Assembly: GCA_021741075.1 (NCBI GenBank)
Contig: JAIOYO010000020.1
Coordinates: 1-62,476 of the forward strand
Direction of reading: 5' to 3'
DNA from: Flavobacteriales bacterium
Lineage (GTDB): Bacteria; Bacteroidota; Bacteroidia; UBA10329
Length of the DNA: 62,476 nucleotides
The position numbers and the translations under genes are program-made. Shown piece after piece: positions 43,461 to 51,188 of this stretch; position 1 is the first letter of the stretch, and every line of letters starts with the position of its first letter. Under the pieces are notes generated by a model. The model searched no databases, had not been told where the DNA came from, and saw only the letters and a program-made list of their open reading frames with translations.

Positions 43461-44075
43461 ATGATAGTTCCGGCCATGAATCTTGCAGAGATGCGCACAG
43501 AGATCGACAAGGATTTCGAGATCGTGGAGCGCAAATCGCTTTACGTACTGAAGGACCTTAAAAAAGCCCATGCTCCCTTGCGCCAGAAGCGCATCATACA
43601 GGTGTACGACTACTTTTCAAAATTCAAGAACAACTGGATATTCAAATGGGATATGGATAAAAAGGTGACGCTTTCTGTCTATCTGGTGTGGTACATAGGT
43701 GACCGTGGACTTACGGCCGTTCAGACATTTCCCCATCACCCCAGCCTGTTCTATTACACCTCCCATTATTTCAAACGCTATAACGAGCGCTTGAAGCTGG
43801 GGATAAACGACCCGAAGAAGTTGCTCCACGTCTTTATGCACAACCACCTCGCCTATACGTTTCAGTATCTCGAAGAAATTTCGCCCGGAGTGTGGAAATT
43901 CTTTGCCTACACCAAGAACGGGGTTGCGCTGGGTACGTACATCAAATCGGACAACTATTACAAAATGAACACGTTCATTACGCACGATATGCTGAAGGGC
44001 GATCAACTTGAGATGGAGACGTTCAAAAAGGCCGAATTGGACAAATATCTAGCGACCTATCATAAGCTCGATTAG
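43461..44075 (+). CDS. Protein of unknown function (204 residues)
   Basis: A soluble, basic protein with no signal peptide, helix-rich ends and an aromatic centre (FYYTSHYFKRYNERLKLG, VFMHNHLAYTFQYL, FFAYTKNGVALGTYI). The many Tyr, His and Phe residues in the centre might line a binding pocket or nucleic-acid site, but no motif of a known family was recognised. The segment HYFKRYNERL followed by VFMHNHLA slightly recalls small toxin or nuclease folds; I do not claim that. It stands alone: preceded by a strong terminator and a structured 220-nt gap, and convergent with the cysteine-rich lipoprotein gene. Confidence 0.75.
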   Translation: MIVPAMNLAEMRTEIDKDFEIVERKSLYVLKDLKKAHAPLRQKRIIQVYDYFSKFKNNWIFKWDMDKKVTLSVYLVWYIGDRGLTAVQTFPHHPSLFYYTSHYFKRYNERLKLGINDPKKLLHVFMHNHLAYTFQYLEEISPGVWKFFAYTKNGVALGTYIKSDNYYKMNTFITHDMLKGDQLEMETFKKAELDKYLATYHKLD

Positions 44076-44110
44076 TGCCCCAGCTCAATGCTTGAATTCC
44101 TATACGTTCG

Positions 44111-44875
44111 TCAGTAAACCACCACGCTATCTAAATACGCGGAAGCACTGGTTAGTTGAATAAGCCCGAGCCCTTGCATGTAATAAGAGCTTGAGCCCGT
44201 TCCGCCTGTGTAGGAGACTACTTCTAGTAGATTGGAGTAAGAGCAGCCATTTTGAGAACTTAAACTAGCAGAAACACTTTCAATCACGATTGAATCTGTT
44301 CCAGCCGTTGTCCATTGCATTCCGACTGTTGGATTTGCTGGCAAATAAATCTCTTCGGCACTTAGTGTATTGTTCCACTTGAAGGTCTGCCCACTTTCTT
44401 CTCTGTAGTAATCGTGAACGGTTCCGAAAGCACCTGTGGTAATCATGTGGGCATAGAACTCTCCATTGCCCAATTGTGTTTCTTCAGTTATTTCTAGTTG
44501 AAACCACTGACTAGAAGGCATTCTATAAATCCAGTAACTGTTCACCGATAATGGAAAGTAAGAGCTGCCTCCCGTTCCAGTACAGATGAAATCTGGATCA
44601 AGGATGGTACTATCCGTTATGCACGCATTACACGGTCCGCCACAGTCAATACCTGTTTCTCCTTGGTTTTGGATACCATCAAAACAAGAGCCGTTGGTAG
44701 TATCGCACGGCACGCAAGGGCCACCGCAATCTTCTTGCTCTTCGGTCTGATTTTTCTTGCCATCATAACAGGTTTCTTCGCATGAAGAAAGCCCCGAAAT
44801 CAGGAAGATGGCAACCACCATCAGGCTCACTAAATCAATAATTCTATGCGGCCTAGCGGTTTTTTCTTTTCTCAT
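44111..44875 (-). CDS. Cysteine-motif lipoprotein of unknown function
   Basis: A 254-residue lipoprotein: basic N-terminus, hydrophobic segment and lipobox LSSC. Immediately after it two copies of a short motif C-x-D-G-x2-N-Q-x-E-x4-DCGGPC-x2-C occur, in a Thr/Asn-rich setting. In other bacteria I recall this motif as a short repeat of surface proteins, perhaps a disulfide knob or metal site. The remainder, from about residue 90, is beta-rich (SVNSYWIYRM, TFKWNNTLSAEEIY, SYYMQGLGLIQL) and may be a small jelly-roll. Its ATG at 44875 overlaps the stop of the universal stress gene (TGATG), so the two are translationally coupled, which is an odd pairing. Confidence 0.75.
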   Translation of the reverse strand: MRKEKTARPHRIIDLVSLMVVAIFLISGLSSCEETCYDGKKNQTEEQEDCGGPCVPCDTTNGSCFDGIQNQGETGIDCGGPCNACITDSTILDPDFICTGTGGSSYFPLSVNSYWIYRMPSSQWFQLEITEETQLGNGEFYAHMITTGAFGTVHDYYREESGQTFKWNNTLSAEEIYLPANPTVGMQWTTAGTDSIVIESVSASLSSQNGCSYSNLLEVVSYTGGTGSSSYYMQGLGLIQLTSASAYLDSVVVY

Positions 44876-45741
44876 CACATAAACAGGACGTTTCCTATCG
44901 TGTATAGGTTTGCCACCGGATTTACACACATCGTTGCAATTTGCGCATCGTTGTTTATCACCTTTTCTTGATCCGCGCCAAGCACAAAATCAGAGACACT
45001 AATTTCACCTTCGTCATTAAGGATTACAATCAAGTCTGCATTAACCTGAGACGCGTATTTGATGCAATTCTTGGCAAGTCCACCGCTTTTTCCAGAATGT
45101 TCTATGGAGTATTTCACACCATTCTTCTTGAACATGTTTTCAGCCCAAGCAATGTTTGCATTTCGTGCGTTAACTAGGAATTCATCGCTTTCGTAACTGG
45201 CAAAGAGTTTAACTTCAGAGTCAAAATGCTTGGCCATTGAAATGGAATGAATAACCTTTTGCTTCGTTTCGCGGCTAGCATCAATTGGAAAAACTATTGT
45301 CTTGTAACCGTGTTTTGCAAGATCTTTCTTCTGAACAATAATTACTGGAACGGGAGAAGACGTAATAACCTTTACCGCCCAAGCACCCGTAATGTGCTGC
45401 ATTCCAACAACACCATGCGTTCCCATCACTAAAAGACGAGCCCCAATCTCTTCAGCTACTTCGCCAATGGTTGTGAAAATAGAACCTTCTCGTAGATGTG
45501 AAGCGGCTTTTACACCATATTTAGATTTGATGGCGGCTACCTGAGCATCCATTTTGGCGTTCAAATCATCTAGAGATTCACCTGCTTTTTTGAGCTTCGT
45601 TTTTGTGTCGCTATTCACGATATGTAACAGTCGAATTTCATCTCCAGAAACAGCAGCAACCGTTGCCGCGTGATTGATTGCGGTGTCTGCTGCTTTAGAA
45701 AAGTCGGTTGGTACAAGAATGATTGGTTTTTTCTCAGCCAT
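44875..45741 (-). CDS. Tandem-domain universal stress protein
   Basis: A 288-residue cytosolic protein made of two Usp domains (about 1-140 and 145-288). The first begins IILVPTDFSKAADTAINHAA and has the nucleotide-loop GTHGVVGMQHITGAWAVKVI; the second begins TIVFPIDASRETKQKVIHSI and has a less typical loop (LNDEGEISVSDFVLGADQEKVI), so only the first may bind ATP. Usp proteins help survival under starvation and oxidative stress by unclear means. The gene overlaps the following lipoprotein gene by one base in TGATG. A near-consensus TATTTTAG lies 24 nt upstream. Confidence 0.9.
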   Translation of the reverse strand: MAEKKPIILVPTDFSKAADTAINHAATVAAVSGDEIRLLHIVNSDTKTKLKKAGESLDDLNAKMDAQVAAIKSKYGVKAASHLREGSIFTTIGEVAEEIGARLLVMGTHGVVGMQHITGAWAVKVITSSPVPVIIVQKKDLAKHGYKTIVFPIDASRETKQKVIHSISMAKHFDSEVKLFASYESDEFLVNARNANIAWAENMFKKNGVKYSIEHSGKSGGLAKNCIKYASQVNADLIVILNDEGEISVSDFVLGADQEKVINNDAQIATMCVNPVANLYTIGNVLFM

Positions 45742-45800
45742 GTTGGGTAAGTTGTTTTCGGGGTGCTAAAATAGATTATTTGAGTTCGCGGAAGGATAAA

Positions 45801-46391
45801 CTAGCTATCATAACTGTTTACAACCTGCCTGATTTTATCAAGATGCTTTTGTTTCTCTGGTTGCCGGATGGTTTTTCCGTATGCGGTGTGGTATACGTGT
45901 TGCGAGAGAAAGCTCAACTGAATTCTATTCCAAGCCTTAATCTCTGCAAGAATTCCCAAATGCTCTAATTCCTTGAAAAGATTGGAGCCAATAGGCTCAA
46001 AATCATCTCTGCCGAGGTAATCAAGATCGGCATCGCAAAGAATTTCTTCCAAATGATTTTTAGGTGATTGCGGAACTTTCGTTGCCATAATCATCTCGCA
46101 AATATTTTCGATTTCTTGCTCCTTAAATCCAAAATCAGGCAAATTTTCTCGTGCAATTTCGCAGCCTTTAATCTCATGATTTTGGTGGCCTTCCAGAAAA
46201 CCACAATCGTGGTAAGCCGCGGCAACCAGCAATAGGTTTTGCTGGAGTTCAGATATGTTTTCTGATTTACCGATGCGCTCCACGGCTTCAAGCACATCCA
46301 GCGTGTGATGATGCCCATGATAGTAGAGGTGCGCTGGAAGATTTGCCTCCAACTGTTTCAATATCCGCTCTATGGCGCCTGCGTAATCCAT
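45801..46391 (-). CDS. HD-domain phosphohydrolase
   Basis: A 196-residue soluble protein of the HD superfamily. Metal ligands are visible as H in YYHGHHHTLDVL, HD in AAYHDCGF and D in LCDADLDYLG. The two halves of the HD core are on helices, as in small predicted metal-dependent phosphohydrolases that act on nucleotides or cyclic dinucleotides. No nucleotidyltransferase partner or sensor domain is attached, so the substrate is unknown. I use the ATG at 46391; a GTG one codon upstream is equivalent. It is separated from the Usp gene by 59 nt. Confidence 0.88.
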   Translation of the reverse strand: MDYAGAIERILKQLEANLPAHLYYHGHHHTLDVLEAVERIGKSENISELQQNLLLVAAAYHDCGFLEGHQNHEIKGCEIARENLPDFGFKEQEIENICEMIMATKVPQSPKNHLEEILCDADLDYLGRDDFEPIGSNLFKELEHLGILAEIKAWNRIQLSFLSQHVYHTAYGKTIRQPEKQKHLDKIRQVVNSYDS

Positions 46392-46462
46392 CACCTGTTT
46401 CTAGCTAGCAAATAAGCATTTTTTGATGGAAATTCCGAAATTCACGACAATCATACTCAAAA

Positions 46463-47209
46463 TTAAAAAGGACTGACGCCAATTCCAACTGAGATTGGAG
46501 TGGCTTCTGTACCTCTTCCATTCTGAAAAAGAGGAGTCAACGAGTAGAAGAAATTCAGGTAAAAATTGGCATAGCCAACTCTGGCCGTTACGCCATATCT
46601 GAATTTGGTGAGATTGGGAATATCGTAGGTTTTTATCTTATCTCTGAAGTTGATTCCCTCATAAAAAAGGTCTTCATCTGTTTTCGTTTTGGTATGACTT
46701 TGCACCAACCACCCCAATTTAAAACCGACCGAAGCAGCAATTCGCTTTCCATTTTTGTGCGGCTTTGATCGGAACCGAAGTTCAAAAGGAAGATCAATAA
46801 AGTTGGTTGAAATTTTATTGACGTTTATCTTCTTTCCATCAAAAAATTCCGTGTCCAGTTTGGTGTATGATGAGCCTGATGTGAGTGGGTATTCAATCGG
46901 AAAACCTTCCATGTGAATGTTGTGTGAGTTGAACCCAACACCACCCGCAACGCTGAACAGACTTTTCGCAATTACGTAATCGTAAACTACTGCCACATCT
47001 ACACCTCTTGATGAAAACCATTTAGAGCTGATGGTTGATGGCGTTCCAATCCAACCATCAAAATTGAGGTTGATGAGAATCATTTCCTTACGAGGTGGTT
47101 TGCGCTTTTTCTTGGGTTTTGTGTCGGCCACGGTTTCGGTAGAAACCTCTTGCGCTAGGCAAAACCCAGACATCAGCACCAAAAGAAAAACCGTATAAAA
47201 CGTTCGCAT
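46463..47209 (-). CDS. Outer-membrane beta-barrel protein of unknown function
   Basis: A 248-residue exported protein with a signal peptide ending near CLAQ. After a Lys-rich linker (TKPKKKRKPPRKEM) it shows amphipathic strands and aromatic belts typical of a small OmpA/OprF-like barrel: GVGFNSHNIHM, FELRFRSKP, ASVGFKLGWLVQS, GVTARVGYANFYLNFFYSLTPLF, ending ISVGIGVSPF, a C-terminal Phe that marks outer-membrane insertion. Function unknown. The ATG at 47209 begins the signal peptide. An exact -7 box lies 18 nt upstream. Confidence 0.82.
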   Translation of the reverse strand: MRTFYTVFLLVLMSGFCLAQEVSTETVADTKPKKKRKPPRKEMILINLNFDGWIGTPSTISSKWFSSRGVDVAVVYDYVIAKSLFSVAGGVGFNSHNIHMEGFPIEYPLTSGSSYTKLDTEFFDGKKINVNKISTNFIDLPFELRFRSKPHKNGKRIAASVGFKLGWLVQSHTKTKTDEDLFYEGINFRDKIKTYDIPNLTKFRYGVTARVGYANFYLNFFYSLTPLFQNGRGTEATPISVGIGVSPF

Positions 47210-47227
47210 CAGATGAAAATGAAGCGG

Positions 47228-47235
47228 CAAATATA
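47228..47235 (-). promoter_or_regulatory. -7 box TATATTTG of the beta-barrel gene
   Basis: Exact TAnnTTTG on the minus strand, 18 nt before the ATG at 47209. It lies between the gene and the stop of the Ig-like lipoprotein gene, so the barrel can be transcribed independently of the operon upstream. Confidence 0.4.
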
Positions 47236-47251
47236 GATGATGGGAAATGCT

Positions 47252-49000
47252 TTACTCATCCGTGTTCGGATTCCATTCCAACTCCATATTCCAGTTGGCG
47301 CGTACTTCAGAGTCTTTCTGAATAATCTTGATAGGTTCGGGCTGACGTTTTTGAGAATAGAGTCCACTGTCCCACATTCCATTTGCGTTTAGATCCCTTA
47401 TCACCTGAACATGATATTTTCCAGGATCCAACCGACCGAAAAGGACAATTCCTTTATCTGTAATTGATTTTCGTTCTAGAGCCACGTTAGCCGAATTCAA
47501 AAGTTCCACTAAAACTTGTGTTTGTGGGGCTTCGGTAATCTTCAAACTCAGCTCGCCAAAGGCTTCCTTATCAATTCCTACAAAAGATGTTTCTAGTGTA
47601 TCATTCCATAGTTGATAAAGGTCGGTAAAAGCGCTATCCAACACCAATAGCCGATAGTTCTTGCCCTTTTTCCAAGCGTAGCTGATGTCGAATTTGCGAA
47701 GTGCTGGATCGGTAGAATTGATGTCGTACTTCACTCGAACAGAATCTTCATAGAGTTTGATTCTCGACAAATCCATCCCGATTATGGGGTGATTCATAAC
47801 CAGCGAAAGCGCAGATTGTGGCTTCGGAGAACGACCTTTTGGTGGATTGAATCTCCCATTTAAGACGAACTTTTCCTTGCTTTTTTTCATTCCTCTCTTT
47901 CCACCCGAACCAGTCGAGATTTCTAGTTCATCCGCGCGCTCTTTCATGGTCAATTCAACTGTGTCTTTTTCTGCTTTTCCAACATCGAGAAGCAGCCGTA
48001 ACGTATCCGGAACTTCATCTGTGGTCCAAATGGTGATGGTATCTCCAGTGCTGCTGTAATCCTTCAGCATCCATTCCTTTTTGTAATACCCGCTTTTCAT
48101 CTGAATGTTGAGTTTGTCTACCGGTCGATTATAGACAAACACCAACTTTCCGTAATGCTCGCAGTAGCTTTTCTTCAAAAATTGAGTTGTGTCGGTTTCA
48201 ACAAACATGCTGATTTGGTAATTTGAAATTGGAGCACTGCTCATTCGTTTGAGGAGGCTCTCTGTTTCAAGCGTATCAACAGCGGCTGAGTCGGAAGCGG
48301 TTGTATCAGCAACAACCGCCACCGCTGGTGTATAAGGCAAGATGAGCGAATCGAGAAAACCGATTTTCTCTTCACGCACATCAAATCTGTAATTGGCGTT
48401 TTCATCCTTCAAGGCAAAAATCTTGTACGGCTGATTTCCTATGTATTTGATGAGGAAAGAACCGTCTTCCAACGAACGTGTGAAATAGTCGGGAATCGTA
48501 TCAATTGGCAACGAATCGTTGTCGATTTTGTATAGCATCACCAGCGCGTCTTTTTCTGCTTCTCCCGTAACGGCATCAATCAATTTCCCTTTCACTTGCA
48601 TGCTGTCCAAATGCGCACCTGTGCTGAAAACATAGGTGTAATTGGCAAGAATGTTTCCTTCGTTGTTATCGCGAATGGCCTCGCCAAAATTGATAGTGTA
48701 AGTTGTATTTGGAGAAAGTTCCTGCTCAAATTTTACGACCAACGATTTGTTTTTCAGCTGATAAGAAGGCGATTGCAGCATTGGTGGTGAAATAACCACT
48801 TGTTCAGCGGGCGATTGCAACTGAATGAACTCATCAAACGAAATGACAATTTGATTAGAGTTGAAATCTGTAGATAAATTAGCTGGTGTTTCTGAAAGTA
48901 TTTTCGGAGGTGTTTCGTCTTTTGGCCCGCCAGTTGGAGCCACCTGTTGCGCGCAACCGAAAAGCAAAAGAATAGAAATCGGAAGTAGCAGCTTTCTCAT
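47252..49000 (-). CDS. Ig-like (Big_5) domain lipoprotein
   Basis: A 582-residue lipoprotein with signal peptide and lipobox LLFGC. The N-terminal domain (about 30-130: ETPPKILSETPANLSTDF then QIVISFDEFIQL and TYTINFGEAIRDNNEGN) is the SbsA/Big_5 Ig-like fold, followed by a carboxypeptidase-regulatory-like stretch (VKGKLIDAVTGEAEKDALVMLY) and further beta domains that end with DLNANGMWDSGLYSQKRQPEP. This architecture is frequent in Bacteroidota surface lipoproteins of unknown function. It overlaps the free-methionine-sulfoxide reductase gene by ATGA and is probably in one unit with it and the alpha/beta hydrolase. Confidence 0.85.
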   Translation of the reverse strand: MRKLLLPISILLLFGCAQQVAPTGGPKDETPPKILSETPANLSTDFNSNQIVISFDEFIQLQSPAEQVVISPPMLQSPSYQLKNKSLVVKFEQELSPNTTYTINFGEAIRDNNEGNILANYTYVFSTGAHLDSMQVKGKLIDAVTGEAEKDALVMLYKIDNDSLPIDTIPDYFTRSLEDGSFLIKYIGNQPYKIFALKDENANYRFDVREEKIGFLDSLILPYTPAVAVVADTTASDSAAVDTLETESLLKRMSSAPISNYQISMFVETDTTQFLKKSYCEHYGKLVFVYNRPVDKLNIQMKSGYYKKEWMLKDYSSTGDTITIWTTDEVPDTLRLLLDVGKAEKDTVELTMKERADELEISTGSGGKRGMKKSKEKFVLNGRFNPPKGRSPKPQSALSLVMNHPIIGMDLSRIKLYEDSVRVKYDINSTDPALRKFDISYAWKKGKNYRLLVLDSAFTDLYQLWNDTLETSFVGIDKEAFGELSLKITEAPQTQVLVELLNSANVALERKSITDKGIVLFGRLDPGKYHVQVIRDLNANGMWDSGLYSQKRQPEPIKIIQKDSEVRANWNMELEWNPNTDE

Positions 49001-49482
49001 CCGAAGCAAGGCGTTAGTAGGGCTGCAATTTTCTCCAATCCGTCTTTATCATCCGTATCAAAATCGTTCAAAACGTGACTGTCAACATCCAAAACAGCAA
49101 TCACTTTTTCATTTGAAACTAATGGAATCACAATTTCGGAACGCGAGGCAGAACTGCACGCAATGTGTCCTGGAAACTCATCCACATTTGGAACAATTAT
49201 GGTCTGTTTTTCTTTCCAAGAAGTGCCGCAAACGCCTTTGCCAAAAGCGATGCGTGTACATGCAATATCGCCTTGAAACGGCCCAAGAACCAATTCATTT
49301 CCATCCACCAAGTAGAACCCAACCCAGAAAAACCCAAAGGTTTGACGCAAAGCAGCAGCCACATTTGCCAAGTTTGCAATCAAAGACGTCTCTCCATTAA
49401 TCAACGCATCAAGCTGCGGAATAAGCAGCTCGTACTTATCCTTTTTTGGAATGTTGGCTACTATGTTGAGTTCGTCTGCCAT
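48997..49482 (-). CDS. Free methionine-(R)-sulfoxide reductase (GAF domain)
   Basis: A 161-residue GAF-domain enzyme. The family's cysteines are present in IACTRIAFGKGVCGTSW (two) and HIACSSASRSEIV (the catalytic Cys), in the expected order, with FFWVGFYLVDG before them and VLDVDSHV after. It reduces free methionine-R-sulfoxide using thioredoxin-type electrons, as part of oxidative stress defence. The gene is coupled at both ends: its ATG overlaps the hydrolase stop (TGATG) and its stop overlaps the Ig-like gene start (ATGA). Confidence 0.92.
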   Translation of the reverse strand: MADELNIVANIPKKDKYELLIPQLDALINGETSLIANLANVAAALRQTFGFFWVGFYLVDGNELVLGPFQGDIACTRIAFGKGVCGTSWKEKQTIIVPNVDEFPGHIACSSASRSEIVIPLVSNEKVIAVLDVDSHVLNDFDTDDKDGLEKIAALLTPCFG

Positions 49483-50270
49483 CAGTTTCTACAGAAATCA
49501 GCAAGCAACTCGAAGCATTTTTCTGGTGCTTCCAAATGCCCCATGTGACCGATATTCGGAACGATCTCAAGCCGAATATCATTGCTCAGTGCTGCAATGT
49601 CTTTTACATCATTGGTAGAAATTACCGCGTCCAATTCTCCATGAATGATGAGCTTTCTGAAGTCACCTTCTTTCAGCGTCTTCGTTCCGTTTTTGCGCGC
49701 CATCATTCCTCGAATGTTGGCAATGATGCCTTGGTCGGAGAAGCCATTGGCGATATCAATTACCCGTTGAATCTCATCCTTCAAACCAGCCCGCGAATCT
49801 TCTGCGAATAACGATGGAATGGCAGCATTTACGTAAACACTTTTGTTGCGCTGCACGAGGCCAATAACACGCTCGCGGTCTTTCTTTTTTTCTTCCAAAT
49901 CGGGATAGGTGGTTGAATGAAAAAGTGCCAAATTACTAATCAAATCTGGCTGCTTCTCAGCCAAGGTTAAAGCTACGTAACCACCCATCGAATGTCCAAT
50001 TACGGTGCATTTCTCAACACATTCCGTAAAAAGAACGGTAGCAACTGCAGCCGCGTGTTCTTCCATAGAGTGTGTGTAACCTACGTTTCCAGATTCGCCC
50101 TGTCCGAGCAAATCGATGGTAATAACCTGAAATTCTGAACTCAGTCTTTCGGCATAGCCATCCCACATGCTGCGCTCCTCCAAAAAGCCATGAAGCAACA
50201 CAACGGGTTGTCCAACACCAATGTGTGAATAAACCACCTCAACGCCTTTATATTCTATGGTCTTTCGCAA
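49482..50270 (-). CDS. Alpha/beta hydrolase
   Basis: A 262-residue soluble hydrolase. The oxyanion motif is LLHGFLEERSMWDG, the nucleophile elbow is GHSMGGYVAL with Ser at about 94, the acid is in GELDAVISTND and the His in NIGHMGHLEAPE. This is the standard proline-iminopeptidase/epoxide-hydrolase-like fold; the substrate is unknown. The start seems to be TTG at 50270: no ATG precedes the conserved KTIEYKGVEVVY strand, and the next Met lies after the oxyanion motif. It starts a leftward unit of three overlapping genes with an exact -7 box upstream. Confidence 0.9.
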   Translation of the reverse strand: MRKTIEYKGVEVVYSHIGVGQPVVLLHGFLEERSMWDGYAERLSSEFQVITIDLLGQGESGNVGYTHSMEEHAAAVATVLFTECVEKCTVIGHSMGGYVALTLAEKQPDLISNLALFHSTTYPDLEEKKKDRERVIGLVQRNKSVYVNAAIPSLFAEDSRAGLKDEIQRVIDIANGFSDQGIIANIRGMMARKNGTKTLKEGDFRKLIIHGELDAVISTNDVKDIAALSNDIRLEIVPNIGHMGHLEAPEKCFELLADFCRN

Positions 50271-50289
50271 GCTAATTTTGTGAAGCGGT

Positions 50290-50297
50290 CAAAAGTA
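50290..50297 (-). promoter_or_regulatory. -7 box TACTTTTG of the hydrolase-fRMsr-lipoprotein unit
   Basis: Exact TAnnTTTG on the minus strand, 19 nt before the TTG start at 50270. A TTG lies 11 nt upstream of it, too close for a -33. Confidence 0.45.
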
Positions 50298-50344
50298 CAT
50301 ACTAAGCTCAAGAACATCCCGTTCATAATACCAAGCAATCTCAG

Positions 50345-51169
50345 ATGAAACGATTCATTTCTATAATTCTTGTTCTGCTTTCGATATTTCTTTTCTCAAA
50401 TTCGAACGCTCAAGGCAAACTAGGCGTTTTTGTGGGTGGAGGAATGATGACCTACACGGGCGATTTGCAGGAGAATCCGTGGCCACACGCTAAAACCTTG
50501 TGCTGGACCGCCAACGCAGGATTGCATTGGCAGATAACACGTAGGTGGGGATTGCAACTCAATTATACCATTGGAAAGGTTCAGGGCAGCGACCAATTTG
50601 CCAAGGCGGCAGATAGAATTGCGCGGGATTTGCGGTTCAGTTCTTTGCTGCATGAGATTGGAATTAGAGGAACATTCGACATTCTTCCCAACGATTCTTG
50701 GAAAGTGTTGCCATATATAACTGCTGGCGTTGCCGCCCTCAATTTTGAACCAAAACGAGATGGCGTTGCGCTTCGCGGCATGCAAAACGAAGGCGTTTCG
50801 TATTCTAATTGGACGGTGAGCATTCCAACTGGTTTAGGTGTGAAATGGCAAATCAACTGCCGATGGGCGCTGAAAGGCGAATTCGTTTACCATTGGACCA
50901 TCACCGATTATTTGGATGATGTAAGTGGTGATTACTTAACACCAACGGGAGACCCTGATATTGACTTTTATCGCGACCCAGGAAATGTGGCCTTGACGCG
51001 AGATTCGAGAGGAACCTCCAAATGGAAAGATGGTTTTTGGGATTTGAATGTGGGCGTTATATACTTCTTTCACGGCTGTGGAAGCTCTAAAAAAGGTGGT
51101 TTGATTGAAGATTGCGAGGAGCTTTACAAGGATGTGGACTTGAAAGAACTACAGGAGCAATACAAGTAA
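50345..51169 (+). CDS. Outer-membrane beta-barrel protein (DUF6089-like)
   Basis: A 274-residue protein with a signal peptide (ends NSNAQ, residue 23). The mature part has the GVFVGGGMMTYTGDLQ start, RWGLQLNYTIGKVQGSD and LHEIGIRGTFDIL strands and PYITAGVAALNF, as in DUF6089 family porin-like proteins of Bacteroidota. The short C-terminal tail (about 245-274) is acidic and cysteine-containing (CEELYKDVDLKELQEQY), perhaps periplasmic. Function unknown. The next gene starts 19 nt downstream, so co-transcription is likely. Confidence 0.82.
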   Translation: MKRFISIILVLLSIFLFSNSNAQGKLGVFVGGGMMTYTGDLQENPWPHAKTLCWTANAGLHWQITRRWGLQLNYTIGKVQGSDQFAKAADRIARDLRFSSLLHEIGIRGTFDILPNDSWKVLPYITAGVAALNFEPKRDGVALRGMQNEGVSYSNWTVSIPTGLGVKWQINCRWALKGEFVYHWTITDYLDDVSGDYLTPTGDPDIDFYRDPGNVALTRDSRGTSKWKDGFWDLNVGVIYFFHGCGSSKKGGLIEDCEELYKDVDLKELQEQYK

Positions 51170-51188
51170 TAAGAGCGTATATTGCACG

